Positions 9,727 through 24,700 are shown, counted from the first letter of the stretch. The stretch is 64,000 bases of DNA from Limnomonas spitsbergensis (GCA_037349105.1 JAYJMM010000109.1:2617001-2681000); one strand, 5' to 3'. Notes: generated by a model from the letters alone, not told the origin. Program-made: numbers and translations.

Positions 9727-12700
9727 GTACTCTGCCCCTCCCATGTGACCCGCTGCCTCATCTCCGGCAATATCCACGAGCAACGGACTAATTGGCAATC
9801 GTTTTCTGAGTAGATATGAGCCTTGGCTCTGCAAGTTGAAGTTTGGACATTTAGGGTGTGCTCCTACTTCAGTGATCAACACCCTCTTCACGCATTTAGG
9901 CCATGGGTTCAGGCTTATCTGAATGCCCAATCGTCATCCCCCACGCACCCTCCTGCCCTGCCTCTCCAGACCTAGATAGTCTTATCCATCCATGGCTCCA
10001 TCCCCTGCCCACCGTCTGCCCACCAGCCCACTGCTGACCCCCCCCCCTCCCCTTATTAAATTTGGGTCCCAGATTTAAATTCCGCGTCTTTAGAGAATTG
10101 GCCCTTGCACCCATTCTAAGCCTCCCTTTCCCCCCCTCGTCTACCCTCCCTGTTCCCTTTGCCTCATCTCCCCCCATCTTCCCCCATTTCGCTTCCATTC
10201 ATCCCTGCCCAGAATCGCACATTCTTCCGCACAGAATCTGGAAAAGCTTCTTAACAAGCAGACGGGCCCTGTGCTGGCTCTGGCAACAGCAATCTCCATG
10301 GTGGGCTGTCGAGTGAAGGGCAGTGGGGCTGAAGATATTTGGGCTTAAGGGCATTGGGGTTAAGGTAGTTAAGGGCATTTGGGTTTAGGGTATTCAAGCT
10401 CAGAGCATTGGGGATAATTGAATTTGGGACCAGGGGTCTACAATGGGGTCTGGAAACTGACCGGTTTAGCCGGGCACTTTTTCCCCCTCTCATGTTTTTT
10501 TCCGAGCTGGAGTCATCCTTTTTTCCGTCCGGTTTTCCGAAACAGTGCGAAAAGTGTGATTTTTTTCTTCCCGCTCATAACAAACTGTTCGATCTTCTCT
10601 GGTCTCGAAATTCACTCCTAGACACAAACGTACACACACACAAAACTACAGCTCCTCTTTTGGAGCTGTCGGAAGAGGTAGGGAATCGAGGGCGTATATC
10701 AGGTAGGCTTTCAAGGTGCCGTCTGTCTGAGGGAAGATCGCCAGCGAGACGAGAGAGGAGGCTGTTTCGGCTGAGGCTGTTTCGTCTGTTTCGGCTGGGG
10801 CTGTTTCGGTGAGGTCGATCTCAACCTCGACTTCGCGACGTTGCTCCTCGACCTCGAGACTTGGCTACTAGCTCCGTCCTTCGCTTTGTCTAACGACCAC
10901 ATGCCGAAGTTGAAGGGTTGGCTAGCAGACAGCCGCTTTCTAGAACCACTAGCCATAATGGCTTGTTGAGAGTATGTTAAAGGGAAACCTGGAACAGCCG
11001 AGGAGAATAAGAGCCGGATAAGAGTTTGTGGGCCTCCCGCCCCAAATCACGACAGCCGGAGAACATTCATACTGTCCCCTTTTTTTCCGGCTTCGCCGGA
11101 ACCCCCCTCTCGCTTTTCCCCGGTTTATTTTTTGTCCAATTCTGTCTGGGAACCGGCCGGTTTGTAGAACCCTGTGCCAAATTGGGACAGGGTAGTCAGG
11201 GGTTCAAGGTTCCTTCCTTTTCCTGAAACTGGTGGTATTTTGACTATGTAAAAGTAACAGGACTTGGTGCTTCATTATGGGTCATCACGACATGGCCTGT
11301 GCATGAGGGGATACCTGGATGACCAGGCCACCCTGGGGCAGTGAACTCAAGAGGGCCCAGCTGCTGCTGGTGTGCAGTAAGAAGCAGGCAGGCGGGCAGG
11401 CGATCCCTGTGTGAAAGCGGAAACAAATGTGAAGGGTATCTCCTTGTCCTATCCTGAGGCTTTCCTCTCTACTTCACCTGTGTCACTGGGCGCATGCTCC
11501 TGGTTGCACTGTGCCATGCATGGCGCCGTGCATGGTGCTATGCACGGGCCTGGCAGCCTTAGTTGGGGACGTGTTCTTGTTCAAGGTTCCGTCATCAGCT
11601 GAAATACCTGCCATGGTGACAGTCAGTTTAAAATATCCACCTGTGTTAAATATCAAAGTATCAAACCAACTCAAACTGCATCTGCAACCTTTGTCGCTTG
11701 CAGAATCCTCATTGGCCCTCACTCAACGCAAGCTTTAACGCCCTGGCTTATGAAATATCCCAGTTGAGTACAGCGGGCCTCAGGGCCCAGGGTCATGCAA
11801 CGGTTAGCCCTGCCCGGGCTCTTTCGTAAAACGTTATAGGGTGGTGTTTGGGGCTGAAGCTGTACAAAAAGTTACAGATACGGTATACACACATGTATAT
11901 ATATATATATTCATTTATTTTGGTGTCTTTTTGACTGCTGGAATTTCAACCTTGAGCCGGTGGAACTCCGTTGTTGCCCCCCGTGTAAATTCCATTGCGC
12001 GCCAGCCCTCCTTGGCTGGGATGCTGGGCGGTGGGGCCGCTGGGCTGCCAAACAGTCACACACCACAACGCCAATGGTGACCCACCCACGACAGGCCTAC
12101 GCTGCCTGCTAGGGCTGGTATATACCGTATATTCTGCCGAAATATACACGTATATACGTGTATAAGCGTATATACCGTAAAGTATACGTATATGGGGACC
12201 TAGAAATCTTAAAAAGCCTTGAAACCTAGGTCATTTCATGCCCTAACCTACACCTATCACTTCATCATTTAAAAAATTGAGTTTACTCATGCCAGTCTCA
12301 AACTTAGCTCAAATACAACAACAAATCAAGTATCGGGTTCGCGGCCTGAGGGCACTAACATATGCTGGACATCGCAGTCTGATCAGCGTCAAAAATCTAG
12401 GGCATTTCATGCCTTGACCTCCACCTAGAACTTCTTCAATTATAAAAATTAGTTTACTCATGTCTGCCTCAAATTCAGCTCAAATACAACAACAACTCAA
12501 GTATCGGGTTCGCGGCCTGAGGGGACAGACAGATGCCAGACATGCGCAGTCTGATCAGCGTCAGCTCGTCAAGCACTCTACTCCTGCTAGTGAACCTGTA
12601 GACTACTGGCAGGCATGCAGCTAGCTGTCAGCAACTAAGCATCATAGGACAAGGCCAGCTCCTCATCCTGAATGGCTGCGCCCTGCCTACTGTTCCCACG

Positions 12701-15700
12701 AATGAAAACATGTGGTCTTTACATGTGAGTACGGACTGTCGATACGCGAGGGTACATTCGTTTCCATCACTGTCGAATGCAGCCCAGTCGTCCATTGAAA
12801 GCGAGTGAAAAAAGAAGAGACGAGAACGCTGATGCGGCGTGGATTAACGAGCGATTGTGCACTTCAAAGCATGACGAGCGCTTCTAAAATTTGAATATAT
12901 ACGGCATGCCGTATATACGCTTTTCAAGCATATACGCGTATATGTTGTTCAAATATACACGTATATACGGCGTATATACGTATATACGTATATTTCCATA
13001 TACGCCACCCGTCAGCCCTACTGCCTGCCCAACCAGAAGTATTCATTTTTTTACGACCCTGCAACATGTCAGCTACACTCCAGCCACTGGCCGGAGGCCC
13101 CATTTGTGGCCAGCCTTGCTGCTCTGGCCACCAGCTGTAGGCCGGTCCAGGTTTAGGCCTAATCAGGCCATTGGCGGCCGCGGGGCGGCCTGTCGAAGGT
13201 GGACTCGAAGCCGCGGAAAAAACAATGCCAACCAACAGGGTAACATGGCATGATGCGTCTAGAACCCTCTGTCGCAGATTGCAGTTACATCTGTAGCTGA
13301 ATCACCGTTTCTGGAGCACCAGACTTACCATCAGCTGCGGCGGCCGCCATGCCAGTTGTTACGGTCGATCTCTCCCTGGCACCTTGTACCCTATCTGGTC
13401 ACATGTTTGGACAGAAGCGTACTGGCTTGGATGTGCGGTGTTTGTCCAGTTGTCCTCCCCCTGACAGCAGCTGTACTGCACCTGGGTGTTTCCAGGCTTC
13501 AAGACTACTATCAGCTGGAAGCGATGCCGTGCGGTGCAGTGCTCGCAATGTACCTGCGTGAGTGAGGATGCGGTACATGTACTGCACTGCCCTTGCTTCA
13601 TTTTTTTGCGCCCACCTGGCCGCCGAGCACCTTTCAGCCTTCAAGGCTGGATTTAACCCTCAGGGGCTACCACTGCCCTGAATGCTGGCTGGGCGGCTTT
13701 GTACTCCGGCAGTGTTCGTTTTAGTGTGCGCCAAGGCTCTTTTGTGAGACCACTGGTTGGCCACCTTTGTGAAGCAGTTGAAGGGTAGCTGCGGCGCGAT
13801 AAGATGAACAGTGTTTCTGCCATGGCTGGCATTCTGGCAATGCACGCTGCGTGCAAAGCCTGGTGCTATACCTATGTTGAGCACTCAGGTATTCCCAGGC
13901 TCGCGTTTAGGATGCTACACTTTGACCCAGTGACTCTTACCCAGTGACCCAATGACCTTCACCCTGTGCTATGTTTTTGCATGGCCAAACTGTCGGCTGC
14001 CTTGGTCCGCGCCTCCGTGCTTACATATATGAACATTTTTCCCATGCCGGAATTACCAGTTCATTGCCCGCATGACTGTATAGCAGTGCGAACAGCTGAC
14101 GGCTCCCTTCTTTAGCCTCGCACACCTTTGGTGTGTGGGGTTCGCCGAATCCCGCCACCTTTGGTAGAGAGGCCTCGACGGGACCCCCTTGAGGTCCTAG
14201 CACAAAATGTGTGTCCCAGACGGTTAGGGTGCTTTTGGCACACCAGACACACTAGACACCGTTGCCACAAACAACGGTTTTGCTACCCCCCTCACCCGCA
14301 GCATCCACGGACCTGTCCGGCCAAGATTTGATCGATTGGCAAACGGACAACCTGGACTTTGGGCTGGACACGCTATCCCCCTACAATCGTCGTGCCTACT
14401 GGGCCCCTTGGTGAGTGTGGCAACTGCCCGCGTCGGAGTTTGTTTTCTTGTGGCTCAGCTGTTTGGCAGGTGCCTCCTGGCCTCTGGCCTGATGCCTTGA
14501 GCACAAGCAGCCATGCTGCCCGGACCCGTGTCTGTTAGCCGGTCAAGGCTTGTTGGTCCCCAACGGCCCTTTGGCAGCCGCGGGGCGGCCCGCCTAATGC
14601 GAGCTCGTGAATGAGCACTGGCACGCCGCTGGTAGAAGTGCTCTAGCTTGCTTGGCAGGCGATGGGGCAGTAGCTCAAGTACGAGGAAATAAGTTGGGCT
14701 GTTGCTTGGCTGCAGCAGCTGGGCTGTTGCTGGGCTGCAGCAGCTGGTCAGTAGGTGAAGCGCTTGGCCTGAAGAATGTTTCCTGTTTAGGGTGGTTGTT
14801 CGCTCAAGGCTGGACAGTAATTGGCAGGTGCATGGTGTGGATCAGTGGATCTCATGGCCTCATGCTGATGAGGGCAGGGGGTTCATCTCTACAGCGCTCT
14901 TGGTTTGCGGGTCTGGCTGGCACTAAACGCTCACTCCACCTTCCAGTGTTTCTTTTTTCCGGCTAAAAGTTTGTTTGGTCCCCCGGCCCCCAAAGGCCCG
15001 ATTGGGACCAGACCTGGACCGGCCTATGACTGGTGGCCAAAGTAGCATGGTGGGGCCACAAGCAGGACCTCCGACCAGAGGCTAGAGTGTAGCTGGCATG
15101 TAGCTGAGGCACAAAAAGCAACAGTACCAGCTGCGTCTGGCTGCCAGTGCGTCCTTAGGCAGGCATGGAACCCTCCTACATGCATAAGCGCGTTCGCTTT
15201 CGAATCCAGCACTTTTTTGTTTTCAGCATTTGTACTGTAATCAATTTCCGGCTCTCTGGGTGCCTGGAGTTGCCCGGAGTGTGTATTGAACTCTTGTGCC
15301 GCTTTCACCTACAGGGTCGACACCATCAACTCCATCCAGCAGAATGGCGCCGTCCACTTAAACGGCCCTTGGCAGGGCAAAAGTGATCAGCTCTTCGCCC
15401 TTTGGTACAGCATTTTCCTCAACAGCTCGTCCCGAGGCAGCGAGTGGCAGAGGCCAAGCGGTGCGTCCTACTGTGCGTCCCCCAACGCCCGCCCCCCTTA
15501 GGGCCATTGCGTCTGATCCAATGTCCAATCTATGGATCTTTATCCCAGGGGCTATAAGCCGTCCAGTAAAGCACCCAGTGCCGACCCTTAAACCCTGGCC
15601 TGTCCGCTAAGCCGTAATGTCTGGTCTTATGTTTCACGCTTTGTGGCCAGTGTTTAGGCCCTAAACACTTGAACCCTTGACTTTAACCCTACATCCTAAC

Positions 15701-18700
15701 CCTGAACCCATCATCTTGCTGTCAAGGCTGCTCACTGTCTGATCTGGTGGGATAGGGACAAAAGGATAGGGACACAAAATGAGCTGCCAACCTGGGGTCC
15801 AGAACATAAATATCTGAGGCTGACTTCCTGGGCTGAGCATGCCCAGTGTTCATTTCCCCTGGCTCAGGTGCAGTTCAGATACAGTCCAGCTACCTCCCGG
15901 CCAGCCCCACGCGCAGTCAGCCATGCTGTTTGGGCTTACGTCTGTAGGCCAGTCAAAATCTTGCCTTGATTGGGCTTGCATGGGGGGTCGCATGGCGGCC
16001 GGCATGAGGTGGATTTGCAGCCGAAAGAAGCAGCACTGCACTTTTTGTTATGATCCCTGCCTGGAGAGGTCTGGTGGCTTGGTTGGGAGCGCCATGTGCT
16101 CCTGGGTGCACCCAACTGAGGTTGAGGGATCCAGGCGGCCTCGAGCGGCGTCAAGAAACCTGAGGACAACTTCCTGTGCCTCTTAAGGTTTTGCCTCTCT
16201 CCCTCCTTGTTCTGGTTGTGTCGCAGAGTACGTTGGCTGCCAGACATGCCCTGCTAACAAATGTAGCCTGGATGACGGAAGCGAATTCTGGGGCATGGCT
16301 GGGGTGAGCTGGGCAGGGTGTGAACTGGGCAGGGTGCCTATTGGGCAGAGTGCCAACTTAATTGCGCTTATGTGGTCGAAATATCCCCCCCACTATGATG
16401 GCCTGGTTGACTGCTTGGACAAGCTGGTGCTGGTGAAAGGGCTTTGCTTGTAGGCAACTGGAGTCTTGGGTAGCTAGCTCTGGGGGAGTGCGTCAGTGTC
16501 TGGCTATGCAGATACTCATTTCCTAGGGGCGGTAACGGACCATCAAGGCCCCATTGCTTGCCAGGTGTGTATAGCTGACAACAGCTCATTTACTGCGTAG
16601 CTGACTAGGTGTGTAGCTGAGTAGCCGACTGACTCGTTTGTGGTGTAGCTGACTAAATGTGTAGCTGACTAGCTTATTTGAAGTCACTCAAGGATCTGTC
16701 TGCCGCTGCCAACAGGCACACACAAGGCAGCCCGTGCCCCGTTAAATACTCACCCAATACCCACCACCACCTAGTATCCCCCGAGCTCTGTGTGGCCCTA
16801 AATTTTGTAAGAATGTCAGCTGCCTGTCGCCCACCAAGCACCCATGCAACACCCTCCCAATACCTGGATTGTTCTGACTTCTGATCTGCGCTCACCCCTG
16901 CTTCTGCTGCCTGCCTGCTCAGTCCGTGTTCCCATGGTCGGATGTGGCCCAGGGCCTGTCTCACGTCACGTCCGCGGGCCTGCTGTACTCACTCGCCCCT
17001 GACAGCCGCGCACACAACCAGAGCTTTTTGGCTGCCAGCTTGCAGGTGCGAGAGTCAGATCTGGTTGGGGGAGCGAACTTAACTGTAGTTGTTTTTAAAT
17101 GGCTGGCGGTTTGTCCAAAGTTGCACGCTGGATATTCAGGTACTGGAATACTGGACCGGGCATACTGGATACTGGAAATACTGGATCAGGCCGGAGGGCA
17201 TGGCAGAGCACGAGCACCGACGCGGTGGGAGGGCAATGCAGGCAGTTCTCGGCATGGGGCACAGATGGGGCACAGCGCCTTTCATCTACGGCACTGAAAA
17301 GCGCTTGGGATTCTGCAACTTTGAAATAAAGTTAGAAATGCCCTGTTGCTGAAGAAGAGAGGTGTAGTCAAGGCGTTCCTATTAATGGCCCATTTGGACA
17401 GCTAGTAGCACTAGCCACTGCTCTGCCGCTGTCGGGCAATGCCTCACCTGGCAGCGTTGGTTCCTCTTGCGTTACCGTACGGCCAGCACAGCTGCTGCGT
17501 TTGATCAGATTTTTAGGGAGCATGGTTCTAGCTTCAACTGGCCAACAGCTATGGAAGGACGCAACCCACTTGCGCCTGTGGTAGCGGGCGCAAGCGGTTC
17601 CAAGGGTTGGGGTGGATGATCCTAGTGTGGATGTGTGATTGTCTTCCCCTGGGTTATTCCCCTCTAGGGGGCCGTGTCTTGTGGAAGTGACTTCAAATAT
17701 GACACTATCGAATGCGGGCCTGAAGCCTGTGCACACTTGAATGTGAACCCCCAAGCAGGGGGGCCGCCTGTTGTCACTCTTGTTGAAGCTCGGCACTGCC
17801 GTCTGTTGTCACTCATGTTGAAGCTCGACACTGCCGTCTGTTGTCACGCTTTTCGAAGCTCGACACTGCCGTCTGCTGCTGTTGTTGGAACCTTTGCAGG
17901 TCCCGTCTGAAGGTAGGGCTGTGTGCGTGGAGGTGGACGTCTTTGGCTGGATGTCTTGGAGGCTTTGTGTGGAGGAGAAGAGCGGGTGGACCCCGGTGTG
18001 GAGGAATGGTGTGCTGGCAGGCGTGGTGGGGCTGGCGGTGATTCTGTCCGCGCTCGTGTTCCTGATGCTCAGGAGCCGCTCCTTGGGAATGCAGTACCTC
18101 AGCAAGCAAATGGTGCGGCGGGGTCAGCGCTGGGCAAGCGTTTTCTTTTTTTGAGGGAAGGGAGCTGCAGATATTGCGGGCCAGGCGGTGGCTAGGTTGC
18201 TGCCTACTGTGATCCAGTAGGCGCGCTTTTGCCTTGAGTCCTGAGTCGAACGAGCTTGTGACCCTTCTGCGATTTGTCCAAGCCCAGCGTGGTAAGGTCA
18301 AGCGTGCTCGCTATGGTTGTTATGCTGTGCCCTCACCGGATGCTTGCAGGACACGAATGAGAAGCTGATGCGCATCCGCGGGAGACAGAATGAGCTCCTG
18401 TCCAGCATCTTCCCTAGGTACGTTTACTAATACATTTATCAGCTTATATGCCCCACATGTGCCTGTGTCATTTTACCTACCGGTGGGTAAGTATGCTGAA
18501 GATGCATACATGTTTATGTATGCCCCACATCATGCCTGTGTCATTATCCCTACCGGCGGGTAAGTATGCTGAAAATGCATAAAGCTGCTTGTGTGCCCCA
18601 CGTTGTGCCTGTGTCACCTTCCCTAGGTGAGTATCTTGGAAATGCATGAACCTGCTTGTATGCCCCACATTGTACATGCGTCACTTTCCAGCATGAAGGA

Positions 18701-21700
18701 AAATGAAGCGTGAATGAAGGAGCGGTTGCAGCCCTGGTGGGATTCCGCAAAAATATGACCCGGCCAACACTGCAGACATGCCCTAGGCTGTGATGCTTCA
18801 GCCTACCCTCACGCGCTAGGGTAACTTGAAACGTAAAAAGGAGTTAACATACAGTAACGGGAATGTAAGGTTTGATGCATGCAAAGATGAGGTTGTAGCA
18901 ACCGCATCTCCTCTGGACAGGAAACTGTGGTCAGCTGCGAAATGTGAAAGGCTACAGACCTTGGGCTCCTCGGTTCGATGGGTGATGCGTTCCAGATTGC
19001 CTTTGGGGGGCGGCTAGGCCGCCACATCTGGGCCAATGGGGACCGAGCCTTGACCGGCCTACGGCCAGAGCCCTAAGCAGCAGGGTTTGCTGCAGGAAGG
19101 ACCCCACAGCCGTGGGCTGTGATGTAGCTAAAATTGTAGCTGAGGCACCTTGCAGGAAACAGTGCTCCACACAGATGTGTGCAACCCTGCCAACTTGCAT
19201 CTGTGGCTGCCCTGTCTTGCAGGCATGTGGTCGAGTTCATGTCCATGAGCAGCAACTCCAAGGCACCACTCAGCAGCATCGCACGCTCACACAAGCAGGT
19301 GGGGACGAAGACAGAAAGAAAACTACGCCCCGCAGGGGCGTGAGGGTTGAGGAAACAGCGCGGTGGGGACAGGAAACAGCGCGGTGGGGACAGGGAACAG
19401 CGCGGTGGGGACAGGGAACAGCGAGGTGGGGACAGGAAACAGCGAGGTGGGGACAGGAAACGGCGAGGTGGGGACAGGGAACAGCGCGGTGGGGACAGGG
19501 AACAGCGAGGTGGGGACAGGGAGCAGCGAGGTGGGGACAGGAAACAGCGAGGTGGGGACAGGAAACAGCGAGGTGGGGACAGGAACAGCAAGGTGGGGAC
19601 AGGGAGCAGCGAGGTGGGGACAGGGAACAGCGAGGTGGGGACAGGGAACAGCGAGGTGGGGACAGGAAACAGCGAGGTGGGGACAGATCTCAGTGTCTGA
19701 ACCTGTGCGTCGCTGCAGGGAGGACATGTAAGCCAGTGCCCTGCCTGATCCACGATGATCCCACAGTTAAGCAGCCCACAAGCAGGTGGGGATGTGTTTG
19801 GTCGTCTGGACATGTGCGTTTTGTTGTTTGTGGTTCCGCGGATCTTCACAATGGATCCATAAGACAGGTTGCCACAGGCACTTACACAAACACACAAACC
19901 TTGACATTGGCGTGGCCGAACCCTACGAGCAGGTGTGGGGAATCTTCAAAATGTGCTTTGCAGAATTTTGCGGTGAAACTTGCGGATGTTTTCAGTCCAG
20001 CAGAGCACCAGAAATGAAGCATGGGACAGGGGACCGCATCACTTCATCCAAAAGTACAGCGGCAGTAAAAACAACAACGCCCCGTGCTAACAACCTCACC
20101 AAAACGGGTGGCATGGGAATGAACCCCATAGTGAGGACGCGTCTGAAATGTGTGGAGAAGTCCAGGTTTTGCCCTGTGCCACACCTACCTTAAGGTCCTG
20201 GTGGGCCAGCAGGCTCAGATGTTGCGGATCTTTGCAGTCTATGGATGACAGATGGTGCACGGGACCAATGTCCACGGACACACTCATAGACCCCTGGGAA
20301 ATAGGCTCGGTGCATACCAAACACCAGGGGCACACTCCGCCTGAATGCCCCACCATTGGATGACCTCCACTTAAAGGGTGTGTGATTAAATTGGCGCTGC
20401 CGTTATATAGCACTCTGCTGTAACGTTGAATAGGGATTAGAGCTTTGCAGTGTAAAGGGCCCCGCTAAGCCCAGTACTTTCAGTGTCTCCTCAACATATC
20501 CTCAAGATACGGTACACTGTCCATTATATAGAAATACAGCACTGTACATCTATCTGTACATCTATCTGTACAGCCTTAGACTCAGTAGCATCCAGGGACG
20601 CTACACTTTGCCTGCTGCTGTCCTCTCTGGGCCATGGTCATTTGATCCCTGTAATTTCCTACCCTGGCCCCTTTTATCTTTCCCTTTGCTGCATGTCCCC
20701 TCTTCTGTCCTGTTCTGTCCCCTTTTCTCTTCCCCTTTTCCCCTTCCCACATGTCCCTGCTGTCCACTGATGCCCTCCCTCCTCCCCTTTCGTCATGCAC
20801 CTACTTCAGGTCACCATCCTGTTCATGGACATTGCAGGTGGGGCATGGGTACCAGGAGGCTGAGTGAGGGGGTCCTAGTGGCGCAGGCAGTCCAGGATGG
20901 TTGGGTGGGTGGGTGGATGGGTCATAGGGGACAGGAGGCTGGGTGGGGAGGATCCTAGTGGTGCAGGCAGTCCAGGATGGTTAGGTGGGTGGGTGGGTCA
21001 TGGGGGACAGGAGGCTGGGTGGGGAGGATCCTTGTGGTGCAGGCAGTCCAGGATGGGTGGGTGGGTGGGTGGGTCATGGGGGACAGGAGGCTGAGTGGGG
21101 AGGATCCTAGTGGTGCAGATAGTCCAGGATGGGTGGGTGGGTGGATGGGTCATACGGGACAGGAGGCTGGGTGGGGAGGATCCTAGTGGTGCAGGCAGTC
21201 CAGGATGGCTGGGTGGGTGGGTGGGTCATGGGGGGCAGGAGGCTGAGTGGGGAGGATCCTAGTGGCGCAGGCAGTCCAGGTTGGGTGGGTGGGTCATGGG
21301 GGACAGGAGGCTGGGTGGGGAGGATCCTAGTGGTGCAGGCAGTCCAGGATGGTTGGATGGTTGGGTGGATGGGTCATGGGGGACAGGAGGCTGAATGGGG
21401 AGGATCCTAGTGGCGCAGGCAGTCCAGGATGGGTGGGTGGGTCATGGGGGACAGGAGGCTGAGTGAGGGGGGTCCTAGTGGCGCAGGCAGTCCAGGATGG
21501 GTGGGTGGTTGGGTGGATGGGTCATGGGGGACAGGAGGCTGAGTGAGGGGGGTCCTAGTGGCGCAGGCAGTCCAGGATGGGTGGGTGGTTGGGTGGATGG
21601 GTCATGGGGGACTGGAGGTTGAGTGAGGGGGGTCCTAGTGGCGCAGGCAGTCCAGGATGGTTGGGTGGTTGGGTGGATGGGTCATTGGGGACAGGAGGTT

Positions 21701-24700
21701 GAGTGAGGGGGGTCCTAGTGGCGCAGGCAGTCCAGGATGGGTGGGTGGTTGGGTGGATGGGTCATGGGGGACAAGAGGCTGAGTGAGGGGGGTCCTAGTG
21801 GCGCAGGCAGTCCAGGATGGTTGGGTGGTTGGGTGGATAGGTCATGGGGGACAGGAAGCTGAGTCAGGGGGGTCCTAGTGGCGCAGGCAGTCCAGGATGG
21901 GTGGGTGGTTGGGTGGATGGGTCATACGGGACAGGAGGTTGAGTGAGGGGGGTCCTAGTGGCGCAGGCAGTCCAGGATGGGTGGGTGGTTGGGTGGATGG
22001 GTCATGGGGGACAGGAGGCTGAGTGGGGAGGATCCTAGTGGCGCAGGCAGTCCAGGATGGGTGGGTGGGTGGGTGGGTCACGGGGGACAGGAGGCTGAGT
22101 GGGGAGGATCCAAGTGGTGCAGATAGTCCAGGATGGGTGGGTGGGTGGGTGGGTCATGGGGGACAGGAGGCTGGGTGGGGAGGATCCTAGTGGTGCAGGC
22201 AGTCCAGGATGGGTGGGTGGGTGGGTGGGTCATGGGGGGCAGGAGGCTGAGTGGGGAGGATCCTAGTGGCGCAGGCAGTCCAGGATGGGTGGGTGGGTCA
22301 TGGGGGACAGGAGGCTGGGTGGGGAGGATCCTAGTGGTACTGGCAGTCCAGGATGGGTGGGTGGTTGGGTGGATGGGTCATGGGGGACAGGAGGCTGAGT
22401 GGGGAGGATCCTAGTGGCGCAGGCAGTCCAGGATGGGTGGGTGGGTCATGGGGGACAGGAGGCTGAGTGAGGGGGGTCCTAGTGGCGCAGGCAGTCCAGG
22501 ATGGGTGGGTGGTTGGGTGGATGGGTCATGTGAGACAGGAGGCTGAGTGGGGAGGATCCTTGTGGCGCAGGCAGTTCGGGATGGGTGGGTGGGTCATGGG
22601 GGACAGGGGGCTGAGTGAGGGGGGTCCTAGTGGCGCAGGCAGTCCAGGATGGGTGGGTGGGTGGACGGGTCATGGGGGACAGGAGACTGAGTGGGGAGGA
22701 TCCTAGTGGTGCAGGCAGTCCAGGATGGGTGGGTGGGTCATGGGGGACAGGAGGTTGAGTGAGGGGGGTCCTAGTGGCGCAGGCAGTCCAGGATGGGTGG
22801 GTGGGTCATGGGGGACAGGAGGCTGAGTGAGGGGGGTCCTAGTGGCGCAGGCAGTCCAGGATGGGTGGGTGGGTCATGGGGGACAGGAGGTTGAGTGAGG
22901 GGGGTCCTTGTGGCGCAGGCAGTCCAGGATGGGTGGGTGGGTCATGGGGGACAGGAGGTTGAGTGAGGGGGGTCCTAGTGGCGCAGGCAGTCCAGGATGG
23001 GTGGGTGGGTCATGGGGGACAGGAGGTTGAGTGAGGGGGGTCCTAGTGGCGCAGGCAGTCCAGGATGGGTGGGTGGGTCATGGGGGACAGGAGGTTGAGT
23101 GAGGGGGGTCCTAGTGGTGCAGGCAGTCCAGGATGAGTGGGTGGGCCATGGGGGACAGGAGGTTCAGTGAGGGGGGTCCTAGTGATGCAGGCAGTCGAGG
23201 ATGGGTGGGTGGGTCATGGGGGACAGGAGGTTGAGTGAGGGGGGTCCTAGTGGTGCAGGCAGTCCAGGATGGGTGGGTGGGTCATGGGGGACAGGAGGTT
23301 GAGTGAGGGGGGTCCTAGTGGTGCAGGCAGTCCAGGATGGGTGGGTGGGTCATGGGGGACAGGAGGTTGAGTGAGGGGGGTCTTAGTGGTGCAGGCAGTC
23401 CAGGATGGGTGGGTGGGTCATGGGGGACAGGAGGTTGAGTGACGGGGGTCCTAGTGGTGCAGGCAGTCCAGGATGGGTGGATGGGTCATGGGGGACAGGA
23501 GGTTGAGTGAGGGGGGTCCTAGTGGTGCAGGCAGTCCAGGATGGGTGGGTGGTTGGGTGGATGGGTCATGGGGGACAGGAGGCTGAGTGAGGGGGGTCCT
23601 AGTGGCGCAGGCAGTCCAGGATGGGTGGGTGGTTGGGTGGATGGGTCATGGGGGACTGGAGGTTGAGTGAGGGGGGTCCTAGTGGCGCAGGCAGTTCAGG
23701 ATGGGTGGGTGGTTGGGTGGATGGGTCATGGGGGACTGGAGGTTGAGTGAGGGGGGTCCTAGTGGCGCAGGCAGTCCAGGATGGGTGGGTGGGTCATGGG
23801 GGACAGGAGGTTGAGTGAGGGGGGTCCTTGTGGCGCAGGCAGTCCAGGATGGGTGGGTGGGTCATGGGGGACAGGAGGTTGAGTGAGGGGGGTCCTAGTG
23901 GCGCAGGCAGTCCAGGATGGGTGGGTGGGTCATGGGGGACAGGAGGTTGAGTGAGGGGGGTCCTAGTGATGCAGGCAGTCGAGGATGGGTGGGTGGGTCA
24001 TGGGGGACAGGAGGTTGAGTGAGGGGGGTCCTAGTGGTGCAGGCAGTCCAGGATGGGTGGGTGGGTCATGGGGGACAGGAGGTTGAGTGAGGGGGGTCCT
24101 AGTGGTGCAGGCAGTCCAGGATGGGTGGGTGGGTCATGGGGGACAGGAGGTTGAGTGAGGGGGGTCTTAGTGGTGCAGGCAGTCCAGGATGGGTGGGTGG
24201 GTCATGGGGGACAGGAGGTTGAGTGACGGGGGTCCTAGTGGTGCAGGCAGTCCAGGATGGGTGGATGGGTCATGGGGGACAGGAGGTTGAGTGAGGGGGG
24301 TCCTAGTGGTGCAGGCAGTCCAGGATGGGTGGGTGGTTGGGTGGATGGGTCATGGGGGACAGGAGGCTGAGTGAGGGGGGTCCTAGTGGCGCAGGCAGTC
24401 CAGGATGGGTGGGTGGTTGGGTGGATGGGTCATGGGGGACTGGAGGTTGAGTGAGGGGGGTCCTAGTGGCGCAGGCAGTTCAGGATGGGTGGGTGGTTGG
24501 GTGGATGGGTCATGGGGGACTGGAGGTTGAGTGAGGGGGGTCCTAGTGGCGCAGGCAGTCCAGGATGGTTGGGTGGTTGGGTGGATGGGTCATTGGGGAC
24601 AGGAGGTTGAGTGAGGGGGGTCCTAGTGGCGCAGGCAGTCCAGGATGGGTGGGTGGTTGGGTGGATGGGTCATGGGGGACAGGAGGCTGAGTGAGGGGGG

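Larger units (their letters stand above)
9727..14301 (+). other. Intronic region with transposons; missing exon expected
   Basis: Apart from the two inverted-repeat transposons listed separately, no exon was recognised. Since the splice phases at its two ends disagree, a short exon should be hidden here. Pyrimidine-rich stretches at 9950-10210 and 11080-11130 could support splice acceptors. Confidence 0.4.

Noticed and set aside
19073..20017. Repetitive proteins of about 270-300 residues on both strands
   Set aside because: They are by-products of a 21 bp (7-codon) minisatellite that lacks stops in several frames; real cyclase exons flank it.
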